In this document: positions 46,526 through 54,480 of the stretch, one piece after another
Numbering within the stretch: the first letter of the stretch is position 1
How the letters are laid out: each line of letters opens with the position of its first letter
Source: Prevotella sp. UBA4330
GTDB lineage: Bacteria > Bacteroidota > Bacteroidia > Bacteroidales > Bacteroidaceae
DNA length: 54,883 bases
Reading direction: 5' to 3'
Assembly: GCA_002394385.1 (NCBI GenBank)
Contig: DGTS01000026.1
Span: 91,078-145,960, forward strand
The notes under the pieces: generated by a model
The model's input: only the letters and a program-made list of their open reading frames with translations
The model's database searches: none
What the model was told of the DNA's origin: nothing
Made by a program: the position numbers and the translations under genes

Positions 46526-47611
46526 TTATTTCTTGATTAGTTCTGTTTCAATCTTTTCCACTGCGCCAGTGGTAGGCTCCAGTATTAGTTCTGTTCGCAT
46601 CTTCTTGCTGAAGAGGTCGCCGCTCAGATTGAGCAATGTGCCGAACTGTGCTGCCCAGAACTCATATGGTGCTGCTGTTTGTCTGCTCTCGGATATGGGC
46701 AGTGTTGTTATGGTGGCACGTGCTTTGCCTGGCAGCACCACGCGCAGCCCTATGTCGTCCTTGCTCGGCTTGGCGTTGTCAAGCGGAGTCTCGGGTGCTG
46801 GCATTTGGTCTTGCAGGTTCTCTATATTAATATAATAAGGTGTACCCGCAAGGTCATCGGCATCAAGCATGCCCAACTTCTCTGAAAAACGGAACAGCAC
46901 GCGGTCTGTGACATCGCCCGTTGGCACGTATCGAATCACGCTCTGCAGCGTGTCGCACACCTTTGTTCCGCAGAACATCTGCATCAGTGCCTCTTCTTGC
47001 GTTTCGAGTTGCTTCAACATCAGACGCATTTGCTCGCCATCCTTTGGCATGAAGTCGGCCTGACCGCGAGTCAGTTCGTTGCGGCTGTCGCGAATGTCGT
47101 AAATCTCGTGTGCCGTCAGTTCAGCCATCTTGGCCTTGCTTCCTGCAGCCAGAATTTCCTGATTCATAAACTGCCGAGGGTCTTTTGGCGCAGGCTTCTT
47201 CCATGGTGCGAATGGCACGAACTCCTTTTCTGCCTTGCCTGTGGCGTTTATCGCCGTGAGCACACCGTTGCGGTTTATCTCTGCGTGGTTGATGCAGTGC
47301 TTAGCATCAGCCTGCAACACAAAGTGGCGTGCTGTGTCTCGTGTCGCTTCTGTTGCTATCGAGATGCTTGCTATCTTGTATCTCACGCTCTTTTCCTGCG
47401 GCGCATCGCTTTTCTTCAGGTATCTGTCGGCATAGATGCACAGTTCACCCGGCGTCACCGTGGTCTTCTCCACGAGAACACTGAGTCTTAATACTGTTTT
47501 TGGCAGGAAGTAGGAGTATCCCTCTTGCGTCTGTTCTGCTTGCTGTGCTTTTGCCGCAGTCGCTGACATCAGCGCTGCGGCAAATGTTAGTGCAGCAAAG
47601 GTTTTGCTCAT
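46526..47611 (-). CDS. DUF4831 family exported protein
   Basis: 361 residues with signal peptide MSKTFAALTFAAALMSATAA. The DUF4831 pattern is seen in YSYFLPKTVLRLSVLVEKT (about 32-50), the FGAL-like region AKMAELTAHEIYDIRDSRNE (about 159-178) and VLFRFSEKLGMLDADDLAG (about 237-255). The family is frequent in Bacteroidetes and its function is unknown; the signal peptide places it in the periplasm or outer envelope. The gene starts 11 bases downstream of its shorter paralogue and shares its transcript. Confidence 0.85.
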   Translation of the reverse strand: MSKTFAALTFAAALMSATAAKAQQAEQTQEGYSYFLPKTVLRLSVLVEKTTVTPGELCIYADRYLKKSDAPQEKSVRYKIASISIATEATRDTARHFVLQADAKHCINHAEINRNGVLTAINATGKAEKEFVPFAPWKKPAPKDPRQFMNQEILAAGSKAKMAELTAHEIYDIRDSRNELTRGQADFMPKDGEQMRLMLKQLETQEEALMQMFCGTKVCDTLQSVIRYVPTGDVTDRVLFRFSEKLGMLDADDLAGTPYYINIENLQDQMPAPETPLDNAKPSKDDIGLRVVLPGKARATITTLPISESRQTAAPYEFWAAQFGTLLNLSGDLFSKKMRTELILEPTTGAVEKIETELIKK

Positions 47612-47622
47612 TCTTGTTATCG

Positions 47623-48375
47623 TTAGTTCGATTTCAACAACTTTATTTCGCCAGTCTTGGGGTTCACCTCAAGAGTGTATTTAGGCGACTTCTTCTTTCC
47701 TTTCAGGAAATATTGCTTGTCCAGTGCCTCCACGCGACCATACTGTCCGGCATAGAACTCATGTTTTGCCACCAGTCGCTTGCCCTTCTCTATGGTCAGC
47801 GTGATTTTTCCCGGCAGGTTGACGAGTATGTTCGCATTGTCCTTTCCAGCCTTGTTCAGGGGCACTGTTGCCTGTGGGTCATACACCTCTTTCTCGTCTT
47901 TTATCGAGATGTAGTATGTGCTGTCAGCCACTCCTTCGCCGCTCAGCACACCCTGCTTCTCCGAAAGGTGGCAGATGGGGTATCTTGTGACGTCGCCGTT
48001 TGGCAGATACTTGAACTCCACCTCAATGGTGTCCTTCCCTGCTTTGGGCAATTCTTTGTATGGCTTTGGCGCATCAATCTTGTCCTCGCTGCCGTCGATG
48101 TTCACACCAATCAGTCGTCCGTCGGCTGTTTTCGATAGATATTTGATGGTGTGATTCTTGTCTATCACAGCCTCGTAGTGTTTCGTCTCGTCGGGAATAC
48201 CGTATGACTGGCTTCTCACGCTGATGAACCCATAGTCAACAGCGTCGTCCTTCACTTCCCTCTGCACCTCGAAAATGAAACTGATGCCTGTCTTGGGAAG
48301 GTAATAATCGTTGCTTTGTGCCATTGCACCAATGGTGAAGAGCACTGCAAATACTGATAGGATTGTTCTTTTCAT
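47623..48375 (-). CDS. Shorter DUF4831-like exported protein
   Basis: 250 residues with signal peptide MKRTILSVFAVLFTIGAMAQ. It parallels its neighbour: NDYYLPKTGISFIFEVQ matches YSYFLPKTVLRLSVLVE, and RYPICHLSEKQGVLSGEGVA matches the FRFSEKLGMLDADD block. A middle region of about 100 residues (AELTAHEIYDIRDSRNE and surroundings) is missing. A tandem duplication with internal deletion is the likely origin. It is read before the longer gene. Function unknown. Confidence 0.82.
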   Translation of the reverse strand: MKRTILSVFAVLFTIGAMAQSNDYYLPKTGISFIFEVQREVKDDAVDYGFISVRSQSYGIPDETKHYEAVIDKNHTIKYLSKTADGRLIGVNIDGSEDKIDAPKPYKELPKAGKDTIEVEFKYLPNGDVTRYPICHLSEKQGVLSGEGVADSTYYISIKDEKEVYDPQATVPLNKAGKDNANILVNLPGKITLTIEKGKRLVAKHEFYAGQYGRVEALDKQYFLKGKKKSPKYTLEVNPKTGEIKLLKSN

Positions 48376-48407
48376 GTCGTTTATAGTTTGGTTGTTTTAT
48401 GTAGTTC

Positions 48408-49925
48408 TTAGTCTCTTAGTCTCTCGAAAGCCTTCGGCAGATACTTGATAATGTCGGTAGCCATGAGGCTCTCCTCGCCCAGTTCCTTTGCCGCGATGTC
48501 TCCGGCAAGTCCGTGCAGATACATTCCCAGTTTGCAGGCGTCGCCTTGGCTGTAGCCTCTTGCCAGCAGTCCGGTTATTATTCCCGTGAGCACGTCGCCG
48601 CTTCCTGCTGTAGCCATGCCTGCGTTGCCAGTCTGGTTGAAGAAGACGCTGCCGTTGGGCATGCATAGTGCAGAGAGATGACCTTTCAGAATTATGTATG
48701 CCTCAAGATGCTCCGCCATGGTGCGAGCCTTCGAGAGGCGCTCGTAACTGTCGGCGCACGGCGAGCCGTTCATGCGGTCGAACTCCTTTGGATGTGGTGT
48801 CAGGATGATGCCTTTCGGCAGTTGCTGCATCCATGCGCGGTGATTGGATATGATGTTCAGTGCGTCGGCATCTGCCACCACGGGACATGTGGCGCGTCTC
48901 ACCTGCGAAATCATCGCTATGGCAGTGGTCTCCACCTGTCCTATTCCAGGTCCGATGGCCATTGCGTCGAAGTCTTCGGTATCAATGGCGGTGCCGATGT
49001 AAGTCTCCTCATGGTCGAGGTTCACTATTGCCTCGGGCACGGATATCTGCACTATCTCGTTGTTCTTGCGCGGCGTATGCACCGTCACCTTGCCGGCGCC
49101 AGCCCTATAGCATGCCTTTGCAGCCATCACCGCGGCTCCCGCCATGCCGAAACTGCCTGCCACGACGAGAGCGCTGCCCATTGTCCCTTTGTGTGCGAAG
49201 GGGTCGCGTGGCATCAGCAACTGGCGCACATCGTTCTCTTCGATGATGCTGTATTGCGCCTTTATCTTTTCGGTTCCTTCCGCGCTGAGTCGTATGTCGA
49301 GCACTTTCAGCCTGCCGATGAACTGCTGGTTCTCAGGGAAGAGGAACGACAGTTTCTTCTGTTGCAGTGTCAGCGTGGTGTGTGCTTTGATGATGTTGGC
49401 GCGAATGTTATAGGTGTTGTCCTCCGCCATCAGTCCCGACGGCATGTCGATGCTCACCACCTTTGCTGCCGACTGATTGATGTACTTCACCAGCGAGGCG
49501 AAACCTCCCGAGAGAGGCTTGTTGAGTCCCGAGCCGAAAAGCCCGTCGATGACCACCGTCGAGGCGTCAAGTTTAGGCGGGTCGAACTCCTGTGTCACTT
49601 CCGTGAACTGCTTCACGCGTTTCGACTCAACGATTCTCTGCTTGTTGGTGGCGCAGTCTTCACTCAGTTTCTGATATATATTGAAGAGATATACTGTTAT
49701 CTGGTAGCCCTGTTCGGCAAGCAGACGCGACACGGCAAGCGCATCGCCGCCGTTGTTGCCGGGTCCGGCGAATGTCACCATCGGTGTCTCTGCCGTCCAC
49801 ATATCGCTGATGGCACGCGCCAATGTCTTAGCAGCACGTTCCATGAGGTCGATGCTTCTTATTGGCTCGTGCTCTATTGTATATTGGTCGAGTTCGTGTA
49901 TCTGATTGCTTGTGAATATCTTCAT
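48408..49925 (-). CDS. nnr: Bifunctional NAD(P)HX epimerase / dehydratase
   Basis: Repairs hydrated NAD(P)H: the N-terminal NnrE half interconverts the epimers, and the C-terminal NnrD half dehydrates with ADP or ATP. 505 residues from the ATG at 49925 (MKIFTSNQIHELDQYTIEHE). NnrE markers are AGPGNNGGDALAVSRLL (about 53-69) and IDGLFGSGLNKPLSG. NnrD begins near LLMPRDPFAHKGTMGSALVV and ends with the ribokinase-like GNAGMATAGSGDVLTGIITG, whose Asp is catalytic. The minus-strand -7 box at 49940-49933 is so close that the mRNA would be nearly leaderless. Confidence 0.95.
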   Translation of the reverse strand: MKIFTSNQIHELDQYTIEHEPIRSIDLMERAAKTLARAISDMWTAETPMVTFAGPGNNGGDALAVSRLLAEQGYQITVYLFNIYQKLSEDCATNKQRIVESKRVKQFTEVTQEFDPPKLDASTVVIDGLFGSGLNKPLSGGFASLVKYINQSAAKVVSIDMPSGLMAEDNTYNIRANIIKAHTTLTLQQKKLSFLFPENQQFIGRLKVLDIRLSAEGTEKIKAQYSIIEENDVRQLLMPRDPFAHKGTMGSALVVAGSFGMAGAAVMAAKACYRAGAGKVTVHTPRKNNEIVQISVPEAIVNLDHEETYIGTAIDTEDFDAMAIGPGIGQVETTAIAMISQVRRATCPVVADADALNIISNHRAWMQQLPKGIILTPHPKEFDRMNGSPCADSYERLSKARTMAEHLEAYIILKGHLSALCMPNGSVFFNQTGNAGMATAGSGDVLTGIITGLLARGYSQGDACKLGMYLHGLAGDIAAKELGEESLMATDIIKYLPKAFERLRD

Positions 49926-49932
49926 GACGATG

Positions 49933-49940
49933 CAAAAATA
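49933..49940 (-). promoter_or_regulatory. Promoter -7 box for nnr
   Basis: Minus-strand TATTTTTG ends seven bases before the ATG at 49925, so transcription would start at or next to the start codon. Confidence 0.5.
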
Positions 49941-50025
49941 CAAAAAAATGATTATAGATGATAAAAGTTTTGGGATAATTTTATGATTTTCTTCTGTAAA
50001 GTGCAAAAATTATGGATTTATTTCG

Positions 50026-50033
50026 TAATTTTG
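50026..50033 (+). promoter_or_regulatory. Promoter -7 box for hpt
   Basis: TAATTTTG, 22 bases before the ATG, in the 130-base gap between divergent nnr and hpt. Confidence 0.6.
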
Positions 50034-50055
50034 TGGCAAAACAAAGAGAAATACT

Positions 50056-50592
50056 ATGGATGTTGTTAAAATTTTAGACAAGACTTTCAAAGTTTCAATT
50101 CCTGAAGCAGAGATTAAGAAACATGTTAAGGAAGTGGCCGACCGCATCAATCATGACATGGACGGCAAGAACCCGCTATTGCTCGCAGTGCTCAACGGCT
50201 CGTTCATTTTCGCTGCCGACCTGATGCGCATGATCACCATCCCTTGCGAGATTTCGTTCGTGAAACTGGCATCGTACGAGGGTACCACATCAACGGGGAA
50301 AATCACCGAGGTGATAGGAATCAACGAAGACCTCACCAACCGCACGGTAGTTATCGTTGAGGACATCGTTGACACGGGACTCACCATGAAGCGCATGGTG
50401 GAGACTCTGGGCACGCGCAACCCTGCGTCGATACACATCTGCACGCTGCTCGTGAAACCCGAGAAACTGAAGGTTGACCTCAACATCGAGTACGCTGCGA
50501 TGAGCATTCCCAACGACTTTATAGTGGGATATGGTCTCGACTACGACCAGCAGGGCCGCAACCTGCCCGACATCTATACCGTTGTCGATTGA
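50056..50592 (+). CDS. hpt: Hypoxanthine phosphoribosyltransferase
   Basis: Salvages hypoxanthine (and guanine) with PRPP to IMP and GMP. 178 residues. The PRPP-binding signature is VVIVEDIVDTGLT (98-110). LLAVLNGSFIFAADLMR (about 43-59) carries the pyrophosphate loop, and VKLASYEGTTSTGKI is the flexible catalytic loop. FIVGYGLDYDQQGRNLPDIY at the end is the base-recognition segment. It is upstream of adk, so two purine-nucleotide genes lie together, though they appear separately transcribed. Confidence 0.96.
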   Translation: MDVVKILDKTFKVSIPEAEIKKHVKEVADRINHDMDGKNPLLLAVLNGSFIFAADLMRMITIPCEISFVKLASYEGTTSTGKITEVIGINEDLTNRTVVIVEDIVDTGLTMKRMVETLGTRNPASIHICTLLVKPEKLKVDLNIEYAAMSIPNDFIVGYGLDYDQQGRNLPDIYTVVD

Positions 50593-50694
50593 CTCCTTTG
50601 CTTATTTATTCGCTTAATAAGCAGTTTTCGCATCTTTATGTGCAAAAAGTAGTGAAAAGTTGGCGCATAAACGCGCTAAGTGGGAAGTTTTTTG

Positions 50695-50702
50695 TAAATT
50701 TG
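50695..50702 (+). promoter_or_regulatory. Promoter -7 box for adk
   Basis: TAAATTTG lies upstream of the 207-bp insertion. The adk transcript would therefore carry the whole element in a leader of about 240 bases. Confidence 0.55.
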
Positions 50703-50724
50703 CACCAAAATCAATAATACACCT

Positions 50725-50931
50725 CAACTTTTGTAAGTTGAAGGAGTTAAGGAGTTATGGAGTTAAGGAGTCAAGCAACGCCCTACTTTCCAATAACTCC
50801 TAAATGGAAAAGGAGAGATTAACTAATGTCATAACTCCTTAACTCCATCGCTCGACGCTTGCGTCGCTTTCATAGCAATGCGGAGAAAGAACTCCTTTAA
50901 CTCCAAAGAAGTTGAGTTTGCGAAACTTCAG
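50725..50931. mobile_element. 207-bp insertion element with 10-bp direct repeats in the adk leader
   Basis: TAATACACCT occurs at 50715-50724 and again at 50932-50941, directly flanking the stretch as a target duplication. The element begins CAACTTTTGTAAGTTGAAGG and ends TTTGCGAAACTTCAG. Inside, GGAGTTAAGGAGTTATGGAG (about 50741-50760) faces ATAACTCCTTAACTCC (about 50831-50846) and CTCCTTTAACTCC (about 50892-50904), so the transcript would fold strongly. It encodes nothing. A 42-base relative of its two ends lies at 5745. Confidence 0.72.
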
Positions 50932-50950
50932 TAATACACCTTTAATAGTA

Positions 50951-51529
50951 ATGACGATGAAGAATATTGTGATTTTTGGTGCTCCTGGTTCAGGCAAGGG
51001 CACACAGAGCGAATTGATTATCAAGAAGTACGGGCTGGGACATATCTCCACCGGCGACGTGCTGAGAGCAGAAATCAAGAACGAGACGGAACTGGGAAAG
51101 ACTGCGAAACAGTTCATCGACAAGGGACAACTGATTCCCGACGACCTCATGGTGAGCATCCTCGCAAGCGTATATGACGGTTTCGGAAAAGACCATGCAG
51201 GAGTGATTTTCGACGGTTTTCCCCGCACCATACCGCAGGCTGAGGCTCTCAAGGCAATGCTCGCTGAGCGCGGCCACAGCGTGGCAGCAATGATAGAACT
51301 CGACGTTCCTGAGGACGAACTGATGACACGACTCATCAAGCGCGGACAAGAGAGCGGACGCTCTGACGACAATGCCGAGACCATAAAGAAGCGACTCGAC
51401 GTTTACCACAACCAGACAAGCCCGCTCATCGAGTGGTACAGCAAGGAGGGCATCCACTATCACATCGACGGTCTGGGCTCTCTCGACCGCATCTTCGGCG
51501 ACATCGAGAAGGTGATAGATAATATTTGA
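50951..51529 (+). CDS. adk: Adenylate kinase, short-lid type
   Basis: Interconverts 2 ADP with ATP and AMP. 192 residues from the ATG at 50951; 50957 (MKNIVIFGAPGSG) is equally plausible. The longer frame from 50912 runs through the insertion element and is rejected. The P-loop GAPGSGKGT is at 10-18, GHISTGDVLRAEI the AMP site, and GVIFDGFPRTIPQAEAL the central signature. The lid is reduced to RGQESGRSDDNAETIKKRL without the zinc-binding insertion, giving the short form. Confidence 0.96.
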   Translation: MTMKNIVIFGAPGSGKGTQSELIIKKYGLGHISTGDVLRAEIKNETELGKTAKQFIDKGQLIPDDLMVSILASVYDGFGKDHAGVIFDGFPRTIPQAEALKAMLAERGHSVAAMIELDVPEDELMTRLIKRGQESGRSDDNAETIKKRLDVYHNQTSPLIEWYSKEGIHYHIDGLGSLDRIFGDIEKVIDNI

Positions 51530-51547
51530 TTGTGACTTTCCTGTGGA

Positions 51548-51593
51548 GTTAGAAGGAGATAAGAGAAGATTGCATGCCCTGTCTCCTTCTAAC
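51548..51593 (+). terminator. Hairpin between adk and obg
   Basis: GTTAGAAGGAGA (51548-51559) is the exact complement of TCTCCTTCTAAC (51582-51593). It is followed only by TTCGTTATTT, so it may be a weak terminator or a processing site. Confidence 0.5.
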
Positions 51594-51613
51594 TTCGTTA
51601 TTTAAAACGTAAA

Positions 51614-52774
51614 ATGGCAGAATCGAACTTCGTTGACTATGTGAAGATTTATTGCCGCTCGGGAAAGGGCGGCAAGGGAAGCATGCACCTAAAGCATGTG
51701 AAATACAACTATAACGGCGGTCCCGACGGCGGCGACGGCGGCGATGGCGGCAGTGTGATACTGCGCGGCAACCACAACTACTGGACGTTGCTGCACCTGA
51801 AGTTCCAGCGCCACGTCTATGCAGAGCACGGAGGCAATGGCGGCAAGGACAAGTGTCACGGCACCAACGGCAAGAACGAGTACATCGACGTGCCGTGCGG
51901 CACGGTGGTGTATGATGCCGAGACGGGTAAGTATGTTTGCGACATCACTTACGACGGACAGGAAGTGGTGCTGCTGAAAGGCGGCCGCGGCGGACTCGGC
52001 AACTTCCAGTTCCGCACCGCCACCAACCAGGCGCCGCGATTCGCACAGCCTGGCGAGCCGATGCAGGAGATGACTGTCATTCTCGAACTCAAACTGCTTG
52101 CCGACGTGGGACTCGTGGGATTCCCCAACGCTGGCAAGTCAACGCTGCTCTCATCGCTGTCGTCGGCGCGCCCGAAGATAGCCAACTATCCCTTCACAAC
52201 ACTCGAGCCGTCGCTCGGCATCGTGGCTTACCGCGACCAGAAGTCGTTTGTCATGGCCGACATACCGGGAATCATTGAGGGGGCGAGCGAGGGAAAGGGT
52301 CTCGGACTGCGCTTCCTGCGCCACATCGAGCGCAACTCGCTGCTGCTCTTCATGGTGCCGTGCGACTCCGACGACATAGTGAAAGACTATGAGGTGCTGC
52401 TCAACGAACTGCGCAAGTTCAACCCCGACATGCTCGACAAGCACCGCGTGCTCGCCATCACCAAGTGCGACATGATTGACGAAGAACTCTCCGAGATGCT
52501 GCGCGACGAGATTTCGCGGCGCATCGACGAGTCGCTGCCGGTGGTGTTCATCTCTGCCGTAGCACAGCAGGGGCTCGACCAGTTGAAGGACACGCTGTGG
52601 GACGAACTCAACAGCGAGAGCAACAAACTGCAGAGCATCACTGCCGAGGATGTCATTGTTCACCGCGACAAGGACATGTCGCGATTCTCCGAGGAACTGC
52701 TTGCCGAGGGTGAGGACGAGGAAATAGAGTTCATCGACGAAGACGAGATAGAAGATGTTGACGAAGAACTATGA
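51614..52774 (+). CDS. obg: Obg GTPase
   Basis: An essential GTPase for late 50S assembly and growth control. 386 residues. The N-terminal Obg fold (1-158) has its glycine-rich stretches GGPDGGDGGDGGSV (35-48) and KGGRGGLGNFQF (122-133). The G domain has G1 GFPNAGKST (169-177), G3 DIPG (216-219) and G4 TKCD (283-286). The C-terminus is a highly acidic tail EDEEIEFIDEDEIEDVDEEL and has no TGS domain. pgeF starts inside its last codons. Confidence 0.97.
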   Translation: MAESNFVDYVKIYCRSGKGGKGSMHLKHVKYNYNGGPDGGDGGDGGSVILRGNHNYWTLLHLKFQRHVYAEHGGNGGKDKCHGTNGKNEYIDVPCGTVVYDAETGKYVCDITYDGQEVVLLKGGRGGLGNFQFRTATNQAPRFAQPGEPMQEMTVILELKLLADVGLVGFPNAGKSTLLSSLSSARPKIANYPFTTLEPSLGIVAYRDQKSFVMADIPGIIEGASEGKGLGLRFLRHIERNSLLLFMVPCDSDDIVKDYEVLLNELRKFNPDMLDKHRVLAITKCDMIDEELSEMLRDEISRRIDESLPVVFISAVAQQGLDQLKDTLWDELNSESNKLQSITAEDVIVHRDKDMSRFSEELLAEGEDEEIEFIDEDEIEDVDEEL

Positions 52775-53567
52775 CCTCGGCAGCCGTGTCACCGCCTTCT
52801 CAACAACGCGAGAGGGCGGCGTGAGCACCGGCAACTATGCCTCGTTCAACATAAACCACTATTGTGGCGACTCGGAGGAGCACATCGCGCGCAACCTTGA
52901 GATACTGTCACGACACCTCAACATACCAACCGAAAACTTCATCTATCCCCACCAGACGCACAGCCGTGTGGTGAAAGCCATCACACCCGACTTCTTCCAT
53001 CTTACAGAAGCAGAAAAGAAAGATTATATCGAGGGCGTTGACGCGCTGATAACCGACGTCAGCGGCATCTGCATCGGTGTTTCAACAGCCGACTGCATAC
53101 CCGTTCTCATCTACGACCCAGACCGCCATTGCGCCGCAGCCATTCATGCAGGATGGCGAGGGACACAGCAACGCATCGTGGAAGAGACGGTAAGAGCGAT
53201 GACGGCAAACTACGGCTCGCGCCCCGAGTCGCTGCGGGCAGCCATAGGGCCGGGCATCACGTTGCAGTCGTTCGAGGTAGGCGACGAGGTTTACAAGGCG
53301 TTTCTCGACGCACAGTTCCCGATGCAGAAGATTGCTCGCCGCTTCCCCCTTATGAACGCTGAGCCCCTGAATGACGGCTCAGAGCAGGAGAAGTGGCACA
53401 TCGACCTGCCCGAATGCAACCGCCTGCAACTGCTTTCCTGCGGTGTGCCAGCGGCAAACATCCACCTCTCGGGCATCGACACATACACCTGTTCGGCGCG
53501 TTTCTTCTCTGCGCGAAGGCTCGGTGTGGCATCGGGAAGAATCTTCTCTGCCATCGTTTTGCGGTAA
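52755..53567 (+). CDS. pgeF: Peptidoglycan editing factor PgeF (YfiH/laccase-domain family)
   Basis: 270 residues. Family members remove misincorporated L-Ser from peptidoglycan precursors; related proteins act as purine-nucleoside phosphorylases. The metal-binding residues are visible: His66 in YPHQTHS, Cys114 in STADCIPV and His131 in AIHAGWRGT. AAIGPGITLQSFEVGDEVY (about 176-194) is the C-terminal signature. The start overlaps obg by 20 bases, so translation is probably coupled. The stop lies inside the first unit of a 22-bp repeat array. Confidence 0.93.
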   Translation: MLTKNYDLGSRVTAFSTTREGGVSTGNYASFNINHYCGDSEEHIARNLEILSRHLNIPTENFIYPHQTHSRVVKAITPDFFHLTEAEKKDYIEGVDALITDVSGICIGVSTADCIPVLIYDPDRHCAAAIHAGWRGTQQRIVEETVRAMTANYGSRPESLRAAIGPGITLQSFEVGDEVYKAFLDAQFPMQKIARRFPLMNAEPLNDGSEQEKWHIDLPECNRLQLLSCGVPAANIHLSGIDTYTCSARFFSARRLGVASGRIFSAIVLR

Positions 53568-53798
53568 ATGGTATTCCCGTTCATCCTCCTTTGACGTGCC
53601 GTTCACCCTCCTTTGCCTTGCCATTCACCCTCCTTTGACGTGCCATTCATGCCCTTTCGCATTCCCGTTAAGCATCATCCGTTTTGCGATAGATATCAAA
53701 CCGGCTAACAAAGTTATTAACTTTGTTGAACAATCTTATTAACATTGTTACCCACTTTGTATCTAATTGAAATCCAGATAGATATAAACCGCCTTTTC
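53556..53798. repeat. 22-bp-period array of about ten units after pgeF
   Basis: Successive 22-base units start at 53556, 53578, 53600, 53622, 53644 and 53666, then continue in step to 53775. The first group shares (C/A)TTCACCCTCCTTTGACGTGC-like text. Later units become AACAAAGTTATTAACTTTGT and CTTATTAACATTGTT, the words of the 38061 array. It closes with TTTGTATCT (53757-53765) and AGATATAAA, the same end-hairpin as at 38148. The first unit overlaps the last codons of pgeF. Confidence 0.8.
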
Positions 53799-53810
53799 CG
53801 TCGGCTCTAA

Positions 53811-53895
53811 TGATGATATAATATCCGCCCCATCTGCTAACGTCTCCCCGCCCCTACATGGGCGGGGAGACGTCGCGTACGGCATCTTTAGGAAC
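53811..53895 (+). repeat. GC-rich MITE-like element, copy D (internally deleted)
   Basis: It retains the left part (ATAATATCCGCCCCATCTGC, CTCCCCGCCCC) and the right part (GGGCGGGGAGACGTCGCGTA, GGCATCTTTAGGAAC) of copies B and C. The approximately 170-base interior is missing, which leaves an 85-base hairpin. Confidence 0.65.
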
Positions 53896-53954
53896 GCATC
53901 AAGTTCAAATAAGAATCATCGTTCGACAGTTTTTATAAAGACTTTTCAACATAC

Positions 53955-53994
53955 AGCCACCGTTGCCCCAGTAAGTGCAGCGGTGGCTATCTTT
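53955..53994 (+). terminator. Hairpin upstream of the last short ORF
   Basis: AGCCACCGTTGC (53955-53966) pairs with GCAGCGGTGGCT (53977-53988), one G-T pair, followed by ATCTTTTA. It overlaps the apparent start of the next ORF. Confidence 0.6.
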
Positions 53995-54249
53995 TATGGT
54001 GATTGGGAGAAATACTGTTGTCGTGGAGATATAACTGATTATGCTATAGAAGGAAATGTTGTTTCGGTATATCAATCTATAGTATGGCGCGAACAGGAAG
54101 GCGTGATAGAGTGCATTGAAAAGAAGTTCCCATCCATTATAGTTTATTATGGCGAAGAAGAATCAGGATGTGATGTTTACTATACTAATGATGACATTGG
54201 ATACTATTTTCCTGAACGGTATCTTTTACTGCTATACAGGACGTATTAG
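53983..54249 (+). CDS. Short ORF of unknown function, possibly a gene fragment
   Basis: 88 residues from a GTG at 53983 (product MAIFYGDWEKYCCRGDITDY); the same frame is open far upstream through element D without an ATG. It is rich in Tyr, Glu and Asp (VYYGEEESGCDVYYTNDDIG) and has no family match that I recognise. The GTG lies inside a hairpin. A clear terminator at 54333 suggests a transcript. It may be the 3' part of a gene cut by the repeats, or a small hypothetical gene. Confidence 0.4.
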   Translation: MAIFYGDWEKYCCRGDITDYAIEGNVVSVYQSIVWREQEGVIECIEKKFPSIIVYYGEEESGCDVYYTNDDIGYYFPERYLLLLYRTY

Positions 54250-54332
54250 ATCTTTATATAGAGGGACAGGAAACCCCTAATGAGTATATTTTTACAACTT
54301 TCACGAGTTTCAGGTTGTTGACTAGTAAGAGA

Positions 54333-54368
54333 GAGGTGTGCTAATAACAATGGCACACTTCTTTTTTT
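54333..54368 (+). terminator. Intrinsic terminator
   Basis: GAGGTGTGC (54333-54341) pairs with GCACACTTC (54353-54361), one G-T pair, followed by seven T. Confidence 0.85.
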
Positions 54369-54466
54369 GTTCCCATTTTTGTAGTATAAATATGGAAATT
54401 TGTTAATTAATGACTGGTTACATAAGATTCTAAATGTTTTTTAATTCAAGTTTGCAAAAAATCAAG

Positions 54467-54474
54467 TAACTTTG
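54467..54474 (+). promoter_or_regulatory. Promoter -7 box of the structured RNA candidate
   Basis: TAACTTTG, with a start expected near 54481. No ORF with family features follows in the next 400 bases. Confidence 0.6.
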
Positions 54475-54480
54475 CACTGC

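Noticed and set aside
48678..49961. 427-codon plus-strand ORF
   Set aside because: Antisense to nnr, which shows both enzyme halves intact; composition is His/Arg/Cys-rich, as expected of a shadow frame.
53556..53798. Possible CRISPR array after pgeF
   Set aside because: Again there are no spacers; unit sequence drifts and the first unit overlaps coding sequence.
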